Shown here one piece after another: positions 12,274-27,404 of a stretch of 64,000 bases of DNA. A model generated the notes under the pieces. That model made no database searches and was not told the DNA's origin. It was given only the letters and a program-made list of their open reading frames with translations. A program made the translations under genes and the position numbers. How positions within the stretch are numbered: position 1 is the first letter of the stretch; each line of letters begins with the position of its first letter. The stretch is from Lateolabrax maculatus (lineage: Eukaryota > Chordata > Actinopteri > Acropomatiformes > Lateolabracidae). Location: contig CM062215.1 of assembly GCA_031216445.1 (NCBI GenBank), forward strand, positions 10,001-74,000. The letters are read 5' to 3'.

Positions 12274-12910
12274 GTGGGCGGAGCCTGTGGCAGCAGAAGG
12301 CTCATTGTCTGAGGAGGCAGAGGGAGAGAGAGAGAGGAGGGAGGGTCGAGCGAGCTAGACAAAGACTGCAGCTGTGAGAGAGAGAGAGAGAGAGAGACAA
12401 AGAGGAGGGAGGCAAACTCTCTCTTTCTTTCTTTATGTGGGGGAGGAGAGGGGGAGGATTACCGGCTGATCTGCGACACGCGCTCGCACACACATTTCAT
12501 ATAAACACACACACACAACGACACGGCATAAGAGCTTCATCTGGATCATCATCATCAGCAGCATCATCATCATCATCAGCAGCAGCAACAGCAGCAGCAG
12601 CAGCCACGGCGGCGAGGACGAGAGACAAAGAGACACAGACAGACAGAGAGAGAGAGAGAGACGGGAGGTGGAGGGGAAACCATCTTCACCGTGTGACGAG
12701 ACGGAGACAGGAGAGAGAGACGGGGCAGCAGCAGAGAGAGACAGACAGGCCTTCACTGCTCCACCGCCTGTCTGTGTTCACTGTGTGATGGCCGACCACA
12801 TGTTCCTGTCGCTGTGTGTCTGCTGAGTGTGTGTGTGTTGTTGTAGGTGGGTGTGTTCACTCTGTTAGTGTGTGTGTGTGTGTGTGTTGGGTGTGTGTCG
12901 GGTGTGTGTC
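12274..12910 (+). promoter_or_regulatory. Probable promoter and 5' leader of fmnl2
   Basis: Starts with a GC box (GGGCGGAG). It then runs through purine-rich GAGA tracts (about 12318-12400 and 12640-12662), a CAT/CAG triplet-rich stretch (about 12547-12605) and another GT run (about 12868-12888) before the start codon at 12911. An upstream ATG at 12788 opens a short frame of 12 codons ending TGA at 12824-12826. Whether it is in the mRNA is unknown, because a possible splice acceptor (ttgttgtag) ends near 12846. Confidence 0.45.
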
Positions 12911-13037
12911 ATGGGGAACGCAGAGAGCATGGAGAGCCAGCTGGCGGTGATCCGGTCCAGAGCCGCCCCGGTTCGACTCCCGATGCCCGATCCGGCCGAG
13001 TTGGAGGAGAGGTTCTCCATCGCACTGGTAAATACAC

Positions 13038-13079
<42 letters not shown>

Positions 13080-13507
13080 ATACACACTGGGTACACACAC
13101 ACTCAGACAGCAAACATGTTGAAAACCTGAAGATTACACAGTGAACTCATGAATCTGTGGGATTTAAACACGAGCTGAACGAGATTCTCCAGCATCCCAT
13201 CCGGAGCCTGTTAGCATGCTGAAAGAGAGCCGCCGGGGCTGATGGGAAAGTTCGTAGTTCATTTGGTCATAAACCAAAGTGTTGGACACAGTGTTGGGGT
13301 TAGGCAGACAGACAGGCAGACAGACAGACAGACAGACAGAGAGAGAGACACAGGCAGACAGGCAGAGAGACAGACAGACAGGCAGACAGGCAGAGAGACA
13401 GGCAGAGAGAGAGAGACACAAGCATACAGACAGGCAGACAGGCAGACAGGCATACAGACAGACAGACAGACAGCCAGACAGAGACACAGGCATACAGAAA
13501 GACAGGC

Positions 13508-13540
<33 letters not shown>

Positions 13541-16500
13541 GCCAGCCAGGCAGGCAGACAGACATTATTGTTACCTGCATCCTGTTTCTACAGACCTTTA
13601 CAAAGTGAAGAGGATCCAGATGCTTCCCAGTCTGTGTTGTGGTCTCTCTGAGGTGGATGTTGAATCCACCTGGAGACTCAGCTGTGTCTGGCTGCTCTGA
13701 TGCCTCTGCAGACTGCTTCATATCATAAGACAGACCAGTCCTTCCAGTCTGTGTTGGACCTGTTGATGGTCTCAGAGTCTGTTTGGAGAGGACTCAGCTA
13801 TCTTTGAGACCTGCAGGAGTTAAAGAACTGCGAACCAAACTCTGCTCCTCACTGGTTATAAGATCCCTGTCGAAGGCCTCGAGACTCAGAAGGTACCATG
13901 AAGCTGATGAATGTCACAAGAAAGTCAAATACAAACGTAACAATAGTAGTAGTTTGCAGTAAGACTCAAATACAACTTCAGGTTCAAAATAAACCAAGTT
14001 CATATATGTACTGAGCCACTTGCTGCCATCTTAGCCTCACGTCAACATCATAAGTCATCACTTCAACTCTGGATGCTCTGGTTCATTCAAGTTACTCAAA
14101 CAGGTTCAGAGAGTCTTGAGATACATAGAGGTCAGGGTCTCAGGGGGGTTGAGCAGTGTCAGTAATATTATCAGTATTATGATCAGTATTATGATCAATA
14201 TTATGATAAGTATTATTAACAGTATCAGTATTATTATCAGGGTTATGATCAATATTATCAGTACTGTAGTACAGTAGTTGGCTGTAAATCAGCTGCATGT
14301 TATGAATGATAACAGGCCGAGACATTACAACTGCTTCTGATTGATGAATCAGGGAATCCTGGACTCGTGCTGACGTATATACGTGTTACCATGGTTACCA
14401 AAGAATGAACGTGATATGGATTATCTCGTCTAGATCAGTTCATGATCAGCAGATGGATTTATCAGTTTACTTTTGAATTCAACTTAAAATCACAGGTCAA
14501 CTGTCGACATAAAATGGACTCTGGTCAGTTCGTTTGGATTCACATCCCAAACAAGTCCACTTGAAACTGGACCAGGACCCTCGGTCTCTGTGGGGTTGTT
14601 TGGTCTACACCAGAGTTTGACTTCACACCAGAACAAACAAACCAAACTAAATGGGTTGATCTGCACTGAACCAAACAGGTTAACGGTGGGAGATGATGAA
14701 GATGATCTACCAGTTAACTATCAGAGCGACAATATAACAATAATGTCCTCAGAAGGAATGTAGAGTTATACAAACTATTCTTCTATGCTTCAACAACTCA
14801 CTCACAGAAATACATCCTGGTTTGAGCTGCGGTATAAACAACACATTTTCCACTGCATACAGTTCCCAGAACATTTACAACATCACCATCACACCCAACC
14901 AAGTGAACCTGCCAGTAAAACATCAAAGGAGCTGTTCTGTACTGTAACTATTGTCTGTATTTATGTTGTAGGCTGTTCTTTGTTTCTTCAGAGTTCTTTT
15001 AACCTTAATATGAATTCATCAGACGGTTCCATACAGCTCAGTACGAGACTGTTTTGTTTTCACTGCATGTGTCATGTGACCTCTCCTGCAGCTGTAAATA
15101 TGGACCCTCTATCGGTGAAATTAAAATGTTAACTTCTCTGTGTGTTTCAGAATTCGATGAACCTGCCTCCTGACAAGGTGCGTCTGCTGCGTTCCTATGA
15201 CAACGAGAAGAAGTGGGAGCTGATCTGTGATCAGGTGGGTGGTGTTAATAAAGTTAATTTGTTTGAATCTGTTCCTACCTGAAGAACCAGGACGTCATCT
15301 CATCGAGGTCAGAGACTGCAGAAAAACTTAGCTATGAGACATAGTTCTATTACTTTTACTTCTGTACGGTCAAGGCTAGATGGAAAACTCCCCTGGGGGC
15401 CCACAGTGTCAGGGGCCACGCAGACCCCAGGGTTACTTTGTGGTAAATGTGTTCAGCAATATACTCCACTAAAGCACAAGGGCCCTGTGGTGGTTCCTGT
15501 ATTTTTACACAATCTAGAGGCCCTGGGGCCGTTTATAAGACAGGCCCTCAGGGCCCCATGGTGAAACCAGAGGCAGGGTGGTACACCACGGTAGAAATAT
15601 TGGTTCCAGCTGCAGTAGTTGGAGGTACTTTTGTATTGTTAGTGTATTACTAGATATATATTACTGGATTGTGTTATTGATAGTATTACATGTCGTGCTG
15701 GGGGCCAGATTATCACCCTGATGTGGGCAACGACAAACTGAAACTACAGGCGACAAAGCACTTTGTGAATATTCTGCTTCAGTTATTATAATAACGCTTC
15801 ATTTTCCAAAGCCTGGGTGTACTTCTGTTGCCGGTAACGTGGTACAGCAGTAAAGTTTGATCGATGCGCAGGATGTGCGAAGACGCACATCCGCAACATG
15901 ACGCTGACTGCTGTTCACGTAACAGCCGCCGGTGTCATTAATAACTGAAAGTTACATACAGTACCTGAGATCATTTCTTCATGCTGGTTATTTATATTTA
16001 GTCCTAATCAGTAAAATAAATGAATCTGATGTTTACCAGTGTACAGTTTATTCTGTTAATATCTTCTGTCAATAAACAGTAAAGATGAAAACTGTTGACA
16101 GTCAGTAATTTAGTCATTTTACTTTCTTTGATATTTCCTCAGTTCCCCAGAAATTACTTGTTGTGTGCTGTATGTCATTTAGAAAAGATCCATTACAGAA
16201 AAATGTGTTGAAAACTTTAAATATAAAACCTGCTGTGTTTGTTGGCTGAAACCTCAGTTCTGATGTCATCCAATCATATTATCATATATGTTGTGTCTGT
16301 GTGTTTGATGTAGGAGAGGTTTCAGGTGAAGAACCCTCCACACACCTACATCCAGAAACTGAGAGGCTTCCTGGACCCGGCCGTCACACGCAAGGTCAGA
16401 TGGGAAACTGAGTTTTTAGATGGTTTACAACAGCAATGATGTCAGTCTTTAATATGACATCACAGGATGTTTGGTCTTTAATATTTTTCTGTTTGAGGAC

Positions 16501-16596
16501 GAATTCTGACGTCAAAACGTTTTTCTGTTTCAGGCAAGAAATGTTTGTGTAGAAGGTTGAACTGTGATTATTCAGTCTCCTTTAGGCATTAACCTC

Positions 16597-16633
<37 letters not shown>

Positions 16634-16852
16634 GCCTGCCTGCCTGCCTGCCTCTCTCTCTGTCTGCCTGTCTGTCTGCCTGTCTCTCTCTGCCTGCCTG
16701 CCTCTCTCTGTCTGCCTGTCTGTCTGTCTATCTCCCTGCCTGTCTGCCCACCTGCCTGCCTGTCTGTCTGTCTGTCTGTCTCCCTGCCTGTCTGCCCACT
16801 TGCCTGCCTGTCTGTCTGTCTGTCTCCCTGCCTGTCTGCCCACTTGCCTGCC

Positions 16853-16885
<33 letters not shown>

Positions 16886-19800
16886 GCCCACCTGTCTGTC
16901 TGCCTGCCTGCCTGCCTGCCTCTCTCTCTGTCTGTCTCTCTCTCTGTCTCTCTGTCTGCCTGTCTGTCTGCCTGTCTGCCTGCCTGCCTGCCTGTCTGTC
17001 TCTCTCTCTGTCTGCCTGTCTCTCTGTCTGCAGAAGTTCAGAAGAAGAGTTCAAGAGTCGACTCAGATGCTCAGAGAGCTCGAGATTTCTCTTCGCACGA
17101 ACCACATCGGGTACCTGTCTGTCTGACAACCTGTCTGTATGACAACCTGTCTGTCTGAACACATGTATGTCTGAATACCTGTCTGTCTCCCTGGCCACCT
17201 GTCTGTCTGTCTGACCACCTGTCTGTCTGTCTGTCTGGCCACCTGTCTGTCTCCCTAGCCACCTGTCTTTCTCAATGACTTCCTGTCTGTCTCCCTGGCC
17301 ACCTGTCTGTCTGTCTGACCACCTGTCTGTCTCCCTGGCCACCTGTCTTTCTCACTGACTTCCTGTCTGTCTCACTGACCACCTGTGTGTCTCCCTGACC
17401 AGATGTCTTTCTATCTGATAACTAATGACCTGTCTCTCTCTCTCTGTAGGTGGGTCAGAGAGTTTCTGAATGAGGAGAATCGAGGTCTGGATGTTCTGGT
17501 TGAGTATTTGTCATTTGCTCAGTACGCAGTCACGTAAGTCTGAACAAGCGTGTGTGAGTACATATAGACATGTATACTGTATATACACATATACACAGTT
17601 CACAGTTTGAACTTCAATATATTTAAAATACAACAACACGTACAATCTTATTTTCATGTTATTGGTTGTGTACAGTCAGACTCAGACTTCAGGTTTTAGT
17701 TGATCAGCTGATACTCAAACAGAAGCAGGTTGTGATGTTAGAAGGATGTAAATATGAAGTAGAAATCTAAAATGAATCTGGACTGCGGCACCAAAGACGA
17801 TCCAGAGACTTTTCCACATGCTTTCAGATATTTTTATAATTCTCCGCTGGTTGTTTTGTTCAGTACAAACACGATGGCACGTTTAAGTGCTTATATTGTG
17901 TATATGTGTATTTGTATATTGTGTATACAACATTGTGAACTGTTCATACTGATACAAGATGTTAGTGAAACTTAAAAAGATTGGAAAACATTGTTTGTGT
18001 TTAGGTTTGATGGCGAGCAGTCGGAGGCCGGAGGTGAGGTCTCGTCCATAGACTCTCCCTGGAGTCGGTCCATAGAGGACCTCCATGGCGACTGCAGCCT
18101 CCCCTCCCCGTCCTCCTCTGCACCCCGAGCGGCTCGACACTCCATCAGGTAAAAAAATGAAAGAGATAAACTCACCAGATAAAGGCGTCTCAGACCCTCT
18201 GACGATGTTTCTGTGTTTGCAGTTCGACTCTGGTGACTCGATCCAACACTCTGCCGAGTCGTCGAACCCTGAAGAATTCTCGACTCGTCTGTAAGAAAGA
18301 CGACGTTCACGTTTGTGTCATGTGTCTCAGAGCCATCATGAACTACCAGGTAACACTTTAACATTTCAATATTGTGTTTCCCATTTGCCATGAGGAGAAA
18401 TCATTTCATATATTGTTGTATAACATTCCAGCTCTGAGCAAAGACAGAAGTTCTGTTATTGAGTATTTAAAACCTCATGTTCGAGATCAAAGATGTTGAA
18501 TACATACAGATGTTTAAGATTTAAATTAAGATTAAATACATGAAATCATTAAAATCGAGTTCTCCAGTCTGAACTGGAACAAAGAGATGTGACTGATCTT
18601 CATCTGTGTTGTCTTCTTCCTCAGTATGGATTTAACATGGTGATGGCTCATCCTCACGCTGTCAACGAAATCGCTCTCAGCCTCAACAACAGGAACCCCA
18701 GGTCAGTACTACGCCCAGATACTACTACAACTACTGCACCAACAAACTACAAGTTACAGCTGGAGAGTCTAAATAACTACAGAAAGAAAAACTACAAAGT
18801 AAGACTCAATAACAAGACTATTAGTGAAAGATTACAAACAATAAACTACAAGTAAACAACAACCACACAGACACTACTGCAAACTACTACCACTGAAAAA
18901 CTACAAACTACAACTGAAAAACTACAACTGTAGAGAAAATACAATGTACAGACGGCTGTTTGTGATCAGCGTGTTTATTTTATAATTATCGACAGCAGTT
19001 AAACAATTTAAGCTTTTAGGAAATGTCCCTGTTGGATATTTAAGCTTTATTAACAGTCAACCCGTCTCTCCACCTGTCTTCTGACTCGTCTCTCCACCTG
19101 TCTTCTGACTCGTCTCTCTACCCGTCTCTCCACCTGTCTGCTGACCCGTCTCTCCACCTGTCTGCTGACCCGTCTCTCTACCCGTCTCTCCACCTGTCTG
19201 CTGACCCGTCTCTCTACCTGTCTCCCCCCCCACATCAGGACGAAGGCTCTGGTCTTGGAGTTGTTGGCAGCAGTTTGTTTGGTCAGAGGAGGACATGAGA
19301 TCATCCTGTCGGCCTTCGATAACTTCAAAACTGTAAACAACATCACACACACTACACACACTACACACAAAAAAAGGATTGATTGATTGACAGGTTGGTT
19401 GATTGACAGGTTGATTTAATCACAGGTTGATTGATTGATTGATTGATTGGTCTGTTGCAGGTGTGTTCAGAGTCGATGCGTTTTGAGAAGTTGATGGAAC
19501 ATTTTAAGAACGAAGACGACAACATCGACTTTTTGGTACAATGAATTCACTTCTTATAAACTTTGTTTACTTTGATGGAATTGATTAAATGTGTATTTAC
19601 TTTAACATTTAATTCAATTAAAGTCAAACTTCATGTTAACGTCAATAATCTTTTCACTTCTGTAAATGACTTTTTCATTCTTTTGAGTAACAAACCTTTC
19701 TGCCATGTTACGACTTTCATTCACTTAAAGCTTCGTCAGCGTGATGAAACCTGTTTTAGATTTTTAACCTTGATAGTCACATCATCTGATGAAACTTTAT

Positions 19801-22800
19801 TTACCTGGAAATAACAGTTTAATTAGGGTTCTTCATCAGCAGGTTAATAACTGGTCATTAATAAACATCTGTCTGTTGTTGCCGTGGTAACTGTTGTCAG
19901 GTGGCCTGTATGCAGTTCATTAACATTGTGGTTCACTCGGTGGAGGACATGAACTTCAGAGTCCATCTGCAGTACGACTTCACCAAACTCAACCTGGACG
20001 AACATCTAGAGGTAACACAGTCACATGATCCACCGTCAGCCAATCACATGAGGGCTGATGATTAACAACAACCATGCGGACGAAAGACATGAACTACCTG
20101 TCTCTCTATCCGTGTCCCTATTTGTCTCTCTACCCGTCTCTACACTTGACTCTCTACCAGTCTCCCTGCCAGACACTGTGTTAACCTGTCTCTCTACCTG
20201 TCTTGCCTCAGAGGCTGAAGCACACAGAGAGCGACAGGCTGCAGGTTCAGATTCAGGCGTACCTTGACAATGTGTTCGACGTCGGGACGCTGCTGGAAGA
20301 CGCCGAGACCAAAACTGCTGCTCTGGAACGAGTTGAGGAGCTGGAGGAAAACCTGGGCACGGTAAGACAGACAGGTGGAGAGACAGACAGGTGTTTTACT
20401 AACCCATCTCTATATGTATAGAGACAGACACTGATCTCTACCTGTTTCTCTGTCCCCAGATGTCGGAGCGTCTGCTGGATGTGGAGAACGAAGCGATGCT
20501 GAAGATCGTCGAACTGGAGAAACAGCTGATGCAAACTAACAAGGAGCTGGACAACGTCCGGGTCAGTGCTGTTACCCTGGCAACCAAAAAAAACATTTAG
20601 TCTCCACGGAGACAGAAATGTTGTGAGATAAATGAATGTTAAATGTTAAGTTAAATGTTAAATCAACAGTCTAAAGTTTAAGAAAAGATGGGTCTACACT
20701 TTAACAAGATTTCCTGAAATGTTGTAGTGTTCCTTTAACTCCACCCCTGTTTTACCATGTCAGGGGGTTCCTAACCTCTTACACCCCTAACCCCACTCCC
20801 CACCCGTTACCTGTTCAGTAACATGTTGTAACACCTGTTACCTGTGCAGGAGGTGTATGCGAGCGCTAACTCTCAGGTGCACACTTTGCGGCGGATGGTT
20901 CGGGAGAAGGACCAGACGATCCGACGTCAGAGTCGTTTGGAGCGTCAGGCTCAGGAGGCCCAGCAGGCCGGAGGACCCGGAGCTCCTCAACCCCTGAGAG
21001 GAGAGGGAGATGGGGGGGTGGCTGACTCCGCCTCCCCTTCACCTCCACCCTGCCCTAACCTGTCCCCCAGGTGAGAGGCGCCACTGTACACTACCTGCTC
21101 AGTTAGACTAGCTGATGAACATAGTGGAGCTTCCATTCATCAGGTGACACAAACATGAAGTATGTAAGGTACAAATATAAAGGACCAATAATAACCCACT
21201 AACCCACAAGGGTGGACTAAAACAATGAGTTATGGGCTGGTCTAATCAAGACTGATTGGCAAACGTGAAATGGTGAAATTTCAGTAAAACAGTTGCCGAT
21301 TCAGTAAAAGTTTTTAATATAAATAATGTGAATCTAAATAACTGAGCTGCTGATGGTTACAGGAAGTAGATCTGTAACAAGTCTATGTGTAAACGGTCAT
21401 ACACTGACATGTTTCATTGCTGAGAGACAATTTAAAATTAAACCATTAGAATTTACAGTTTATAAACCTTTTGGGTGGTGCTGTTGCTAAACGTATGGCC
21501 CACCCTGACTTACATCTCTCAGTGAGGGCACTTGGTATAACTGGGCAATTGTTCACTAACGCAAACACATTTAGAAGCAATAATGTGTCTGGTGCCGAAA
21601 ATAACCAACCTACAGAGATATATATCATATATATCAGAAAACAGTTGTGAATCATTTTTATTTTGGGTTGTTTTTTTAAAAGGTGCTGACAAATATTAGC
21701 ATATACATCCAAAATACAAAGGATCAATAATAGAGCCCTGAGGTTCACCTTTCATTATTGTCACAATGTGTTGTTGCTTTGTGTCTGCTGGATGTGTACA
21801 TAGAAAAACTGTTTGCTCCCATGTTAACCACAACTGCTTTATAAGATATGTCAGATGTTGTGTTTACAGACTGTTGTTGCGTTCTGCTGCCCCCAAGTGG
21901 CCAAAACGATTAACACAGCTTTAAAGGAAAATATTTGTCTCACTGGGGTTTGTAAATTCGATACAAACGTATTACAATTTAATCATCAATGAGTTCTTTA
22001 AAGAATAATGCAAAATAATATGATAAACAAATATTAAAATACATTTGTATTTCTCAAGTTTTACAAAAATCCCCAAAAAACTCTGAGATCGTTAACAAAA
22101 TAAACAGGGTCATAGCGTAACAATGAAGTGACCGATTGGTGTCGATTGATTACCTGATTGATTTCCACAGTCCTGAGACCGTAGCCTATCACAGCATGGG
22201 ACCAGGGAGTGGCGGAGCTCCAGGGATGCCAGCCCCGCCACCTCCCCCTCCTCCACCGCCAATGCCAGGCACAGGTGAGTTTCAGCTCTACCAATCAGAC
22301 CGCTGATTTAGATATTTAACCATCAACTGCAGCAGCAGGTTCTGCTGTAGTCAAAGAAACTAAGTGATACTGCAATTACTGCTAAGTGATGCTACTACTG
22401 CTACCAAATAACATCACTGGAGGATAAACTTACTCGAAATATTAACAAATATTTTAACATTACTGGTTTTCTTTCTTCTTCTCTTGTCTTTAAAGCGTCC
22501 AATGGGTCGTACCCTGCACCTCCTCCCCCTGGTCCTCCTCCACCACCTCCACCCCCTCCTCCCCCATGTCGGACCAGCGAGCTCTCCTCCTCTGTGCCCA
22601 TGCCCCCTCCTCCTCCCCCTGTTGCTCCCCCTCTCCCAGGGTCGGGGGGGTCCCCCACAGTCATCTTTAACTCGGGACTTGCAGGTGAGACTGAACGAGA
22701 GGGTTGAAATGATGCCTTTACAGGCTGCACGGAAATTATGAAACTTTCAGAGAAACTTTGAGTTAAAAGTCCTGCATTCAGACTCTTCCTGCAGTAAAGG

Positions 22801-25800
22801 TTCATAAGTATTAGAAAAATGAGCTTTAAGTGAAACTTAAGACCAAGCAGAGAAGCAGCGTTTTGCTGCCCTCTCTGGTGAAAGTTTCAGTCTTGTTTAG
22901 TTACACCAGCATCACTGATGGTGCCCCGGAATACACCTGTACATCACTGCAGCAAGGAGAGAAACGTAACCATTTGTGTTAATTTGCCCTTTAGGGAAAA
23001 TCAAACCCATTCTTTCCATTTTATAAGTATTATGTGTCAGACGTGTCTCTGACTGGCACCCCTCTTTATTTAAAAAGGGTCAAACCCGCTACAGTACATA
23101 TTGTTGTTTTTGTCTTTTAACCTATAAAATACAACTTATGTAAACTATACATTGCTGCTGAGCATTTTGAAAATATTATTTGAATAAAAAGATGAATAGG
23201 AGTCTGCAACCAAAAGCATGACTTGTTCTTTGAATTTGACCACAATACCAATGGTTAACTTATAACAGTTAGTTTCTTTGGCAGTCCAGATTCACACAAA
23301 CACATCGGTTCTCACTGAGGTGCTCTTTATATTTGTTGCTGTCAAACTCTATAGCTCTATAACACATTAATTTAGAGGTCACAGGTGTGAGGTTTTACTG
23401 TGCACAGTTACTTAAGGCGAAATATAATTTCCTATGAACTGAGTTTCATGATACTAATGTGTTGTTTTTCTCTTGTTTTGCTGACAGAGGGTCCTCTCAA
23501 GTTATTCTGTACGTTTACTTACAGTTTTACATTTAAACATCTTTACATTTCTCCATCAGCCCTTTTCCTGCTTCCTCCATCGCCATATTTCTGTATTTCA
23601 TCCTCCATTATCCTCTATCATCCCTCCATAACCTGGAAACTGGAAACGTCTCCCTGTCACTGAGCCCCACCTATCAGCCTCCAGCACAGCCAGCCATGGA
23701 ATGGATTGTCTCTTATTAATGTCACATGTTTGATCTCACTGGTCACCCTCTTCAATGTGTGTTCAGTCTGAAGATGAAGCACATTTTAGATCATTTCTGT
23801 AGCCAAATGGTTACAGCGCATGGCACATGGTCGAAACTGTTGCCAGCAACAGTCTTTGTTGCATGTCATACCCCTCTGTCTCCCACAATTCCTGTCTGCC
23901 TCTTAACTGCCTAATAGAGGTCAAAAAGGCAAAAAAAAATAAATAATCATCTTTAGAGAAAACACAAAAAAGATACGTAAGTAAATAAGTAAGTTGCCCA
24001 CAAGCAAACACAGGAGTGAGTTACAAAATTCATGTTTACTGCTCCATAAACATACAGAGACCAGAGGAGAAATTAGTAGGAAAAAACTGTTCCGAGATCA
24101 TTCATAGTCTGAGTTGACACACATCCCATACATATGGTAGGGTTAAGGGTTAGGTTTAAAGAGAGGATGTGGCTCGTGGTAAAATAATAAATAATAAAAT
24201 AATGGGGTGAGGTCTATGGGTCAGGGGTTAGGGGTCAGGTTACGAGTTTGGGTTAGGGGTCAGGTTAACGGGCGAGAATCTGGGTTAGGGGTATCAGGGT
24301 GATATCTCTACAGGTTGATACTTTGGCTGTTTTAACATGAATAAACAGGCCAACTGTCAAACTCATGAGACAAAAGCTAAAACACAAAAGCAGAAATTCC
24401 CATCACACTCGGTCTGAACTCACCTGTAGACTTTAAATAATTCTCAAAGTAAATCTGACCTGGCTACCCACTTACCTGTCTCTCTCCCTGCTTTGCAGCG
24501 GTGAAGATAAAGAAGCCGATCCAGACAAAGTTCAGGATGCCGGTGTTGAACTGGGTCGCCCTAAAGCCGAGTCAGATCAACGGGACCGTCTTCAACGATA
24601 TCGATGACGAGTCCATCCTGCAGGTAAAACAAAGACTCGCTTATAATGTTTTATTTCAATTCAAACGACTCAGTCGGCTAAATGTGGCAATTGTGCTAAG
24701 TACACATGGCAACAATCACTCAATCTGTTTGCCTGGCACTTTGGGGACTTTGTACACTGTGCCAAACATCACCTGCGGGGATGGAGGCTCAGCTACCTAT
24801 CACCTACACCTGAGACGCACTGCTAGCGCTCCGATCCACCAGATTGATTCCTATGGACCTGCCAGAAAGTGTGAGGCTGCAACCTGAGCGCAACAGGCGG
24901 AGGTTGCAGGTGTAGCATGGCCTACGACGACAGGGAAAAAGACCTCCTTTGCCCTTGATGATACTGTGTAATGACTGCAAGCCAAAAGAGAGCAACGCCT
25001 TGTCAACACCAAGGGATGTTTTGACCTTTACCTCAAGTAACCAACTTCGTGGTTGAAACCGAGGGGTTTTCTCTCGATCAAACAGGAACGAACTATCGGG
25101 GGAAAACAGAGGTGGTGGCATGGCTGTTGTTTGTGAGTAACGACTGGTGCTGGTCCTTCTGAGGGAGTTTGGTAGCGTTGCTGTTTGCAATTTTTAAGTC
25201 CCTCCCAGCAAGAAGGAAGCAAGAGCAGCAGCTCGCATCGGAGAGTGTCCATCAACAATTACAGCGGTCACACACCTGAGCTGAAGAGCTTACTCTAGCA
25301 TGGTGTCCACTCTTTCAGCTCTCACTCCAGTTCCAAAGAAGTCTTGCCCAGTTGAGAACAATGGTTATAGGCCTGCAGCATTGACCTCAGTTGTGATGAA
25401 ATGTTTTGAGAAATATATTGCTTCTTTACTGAAAACTGAGGTAAACCCAGAGTCAGACCCTTAGCAGTTTTGCTCACAGACATGGAACTTTTCAATGATT
25501 GCAATTCAGCTTTTAGTTGGTTTAGCTTTGGTGACGTTGTTTGCAACTGTGTTGTGTGCTGCAGTGACTTGGAGTCCAAAACAAATTTCCCTGCGGGACA
25601 ATAAAGTATATCTTATTTTATCCTATCTGACATTCGGGTATTCAGGATTAAGATATTCAGATATGTTCATAACAGAGGTTATAAATTAGCCTGGCATTGT
25701 CAGACTAATTTGTGTATTAGTCTGGAACCTCCTTTTGATTTCCACGGGGCGTTATTAATGGGCGCAGATAACCAATCAGAGCAACAAAACATGGTCCTGT

Positions 25801-27368
25801 CATATGATACGGTCAGGTCAGAAGTACGGCAAACACATATTTCTTATCAACATAAAGTTTAATTGCAGTTGTTTGTTCTTTTAGAGAAAATGTTACGTCT
25901 AGAGCTGCAGATTCGTCTGGTTCCCCAGCTAGTTATGAATATTCTTCAACACTAAACTGGGCAGTTGTTAACATGCGCTCACAAAAATAACCCGGCAGCT
26001 GCAGAGAGTGTTTTTGACCTATCGTGCCCTGGGTTTTACCTGTCAGGTACACACAGGCTGCCTTGTCTTTTTGCTGGAAGTTGTTGGGAAGATATATACA
26101 TCCTGAGAGAAAGCCTGCGATGCATTAATCATGGCAGTACATCTGCCTGCCTGTCTGTCTGTCTGTCTCTGTCTCTTTACCTCTCTCTCTCTCTGTACCT
26201 GTCTCTGTCTCAGGATCTGGATGTAGAGGGGTTTGAAGAGCTGTTTAAGACGAAGGCCCAGGGTCCGGCGGTGGACTTAACTCTGTCCAGACAGAAACTT
26301 CCTCAGAAAGCTCCATCTAAAGTTTCTCTGCTGGAGGCCAACAGAGCCAAAAACCTGGCCATCACTCTTAGGAAGGCCGGCCAGGGGTCAGAGGTCATCT
26401 GTCGCGCCATCCACACGTAGGTTAAAGTCCACCAGTAACACCAGTAAGACAAACTCTACAAGTACTGTAGTATTTACTGTATAGTAATGGAACCATACGA
26501 ATAGTGTGCTGTGTAGTAATCAGGACCGGGTAGCTGCGAGTTGGGCTGACTGAGGCTGAAAGTTGGCACACTCGGACAATACGTGACTGCCGCTTTAGTT
26601 AATCAGACAGGTATGTTCAGGCTGCTGATTGGCTACCTGGGGAGTCCATATATCAGTATTAGTAACAGTTGGTATGTATTTAAATTTCTTTTCAGCTTTA
26701 ACTGAACAGGTTTGTGTTTCTGCAGGTTTGACCTGAGGACGGTTCGGGTCGACTTTGTGGAGTGTTTGATGCGTTTCCTGCCGACAGAGGCCGAGGTGAA
26801 GCTTCTACGGCAATACGAGAGGGACAGAAAACCTCTGGAGGCTCTGAGCGATGAAGACAGATTCATGATGCAGTTCAGTCGCATTGAAAGACTCAATCAG
26901 CGCATGTCTATCATGACCTTCATGGGCAACTTCACCGACAATGTCCAGATGTTAACTCCGGTAAGACAGAAAGGTAGAGGCAGACAGACAGTTATACAGA
27001 CAGACAAGTAGATGTGACTTGTCTCACTATCTTGTCATTCCTCTCAGCAACTCCACGCCATGATCGCTGCCTCAGTTTCTATAAAATCATCTCAGAAGCT
27101 CAAGAAGATCCTCGAGGTCAGTCTGTGATTATACATGTTGATATAAATATACAGTATGTGTATATCATCTTCTCTATATATAAATATTCAGTATGTGTAT
27201 ATAAAAACATATCTATATAATGTGACTGAGTGAGTGAAACAATACCTGTTTTTGTTTCTGTTGTTGATGATATAGATCATCTTAGCTCTGGGGAACTACA
27301 TGAACAGCAGTAAGAGAGGAGCTGTGTACGGATTCAAACTGCAAAGTTTAGACCTGGTAACACATCCC

Positions 27369-27404
<36 letters not shown>

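Noticed and set aside
15360..15700. GC-rich stretch with 'ggggccc' words in fmnl2 intron 2
   Set aside because: Looks like a dispersed repeat but I could not assign it; the open frame through it resembles nothing known.
16564..17342. Long Cys/Leu/Ser and Arg/Gln/Thr/Asp open frames on both strands
   Set aside because: Products of the CTGT/GACA arrays in fmnl2 introns 3 and 4.
24804..25190. 128-codon minus-strand frame
   Set aside because: Antisense of the decayed LINE; the plus-strand reading gives recognisable reverse transcriptase motifs instead.
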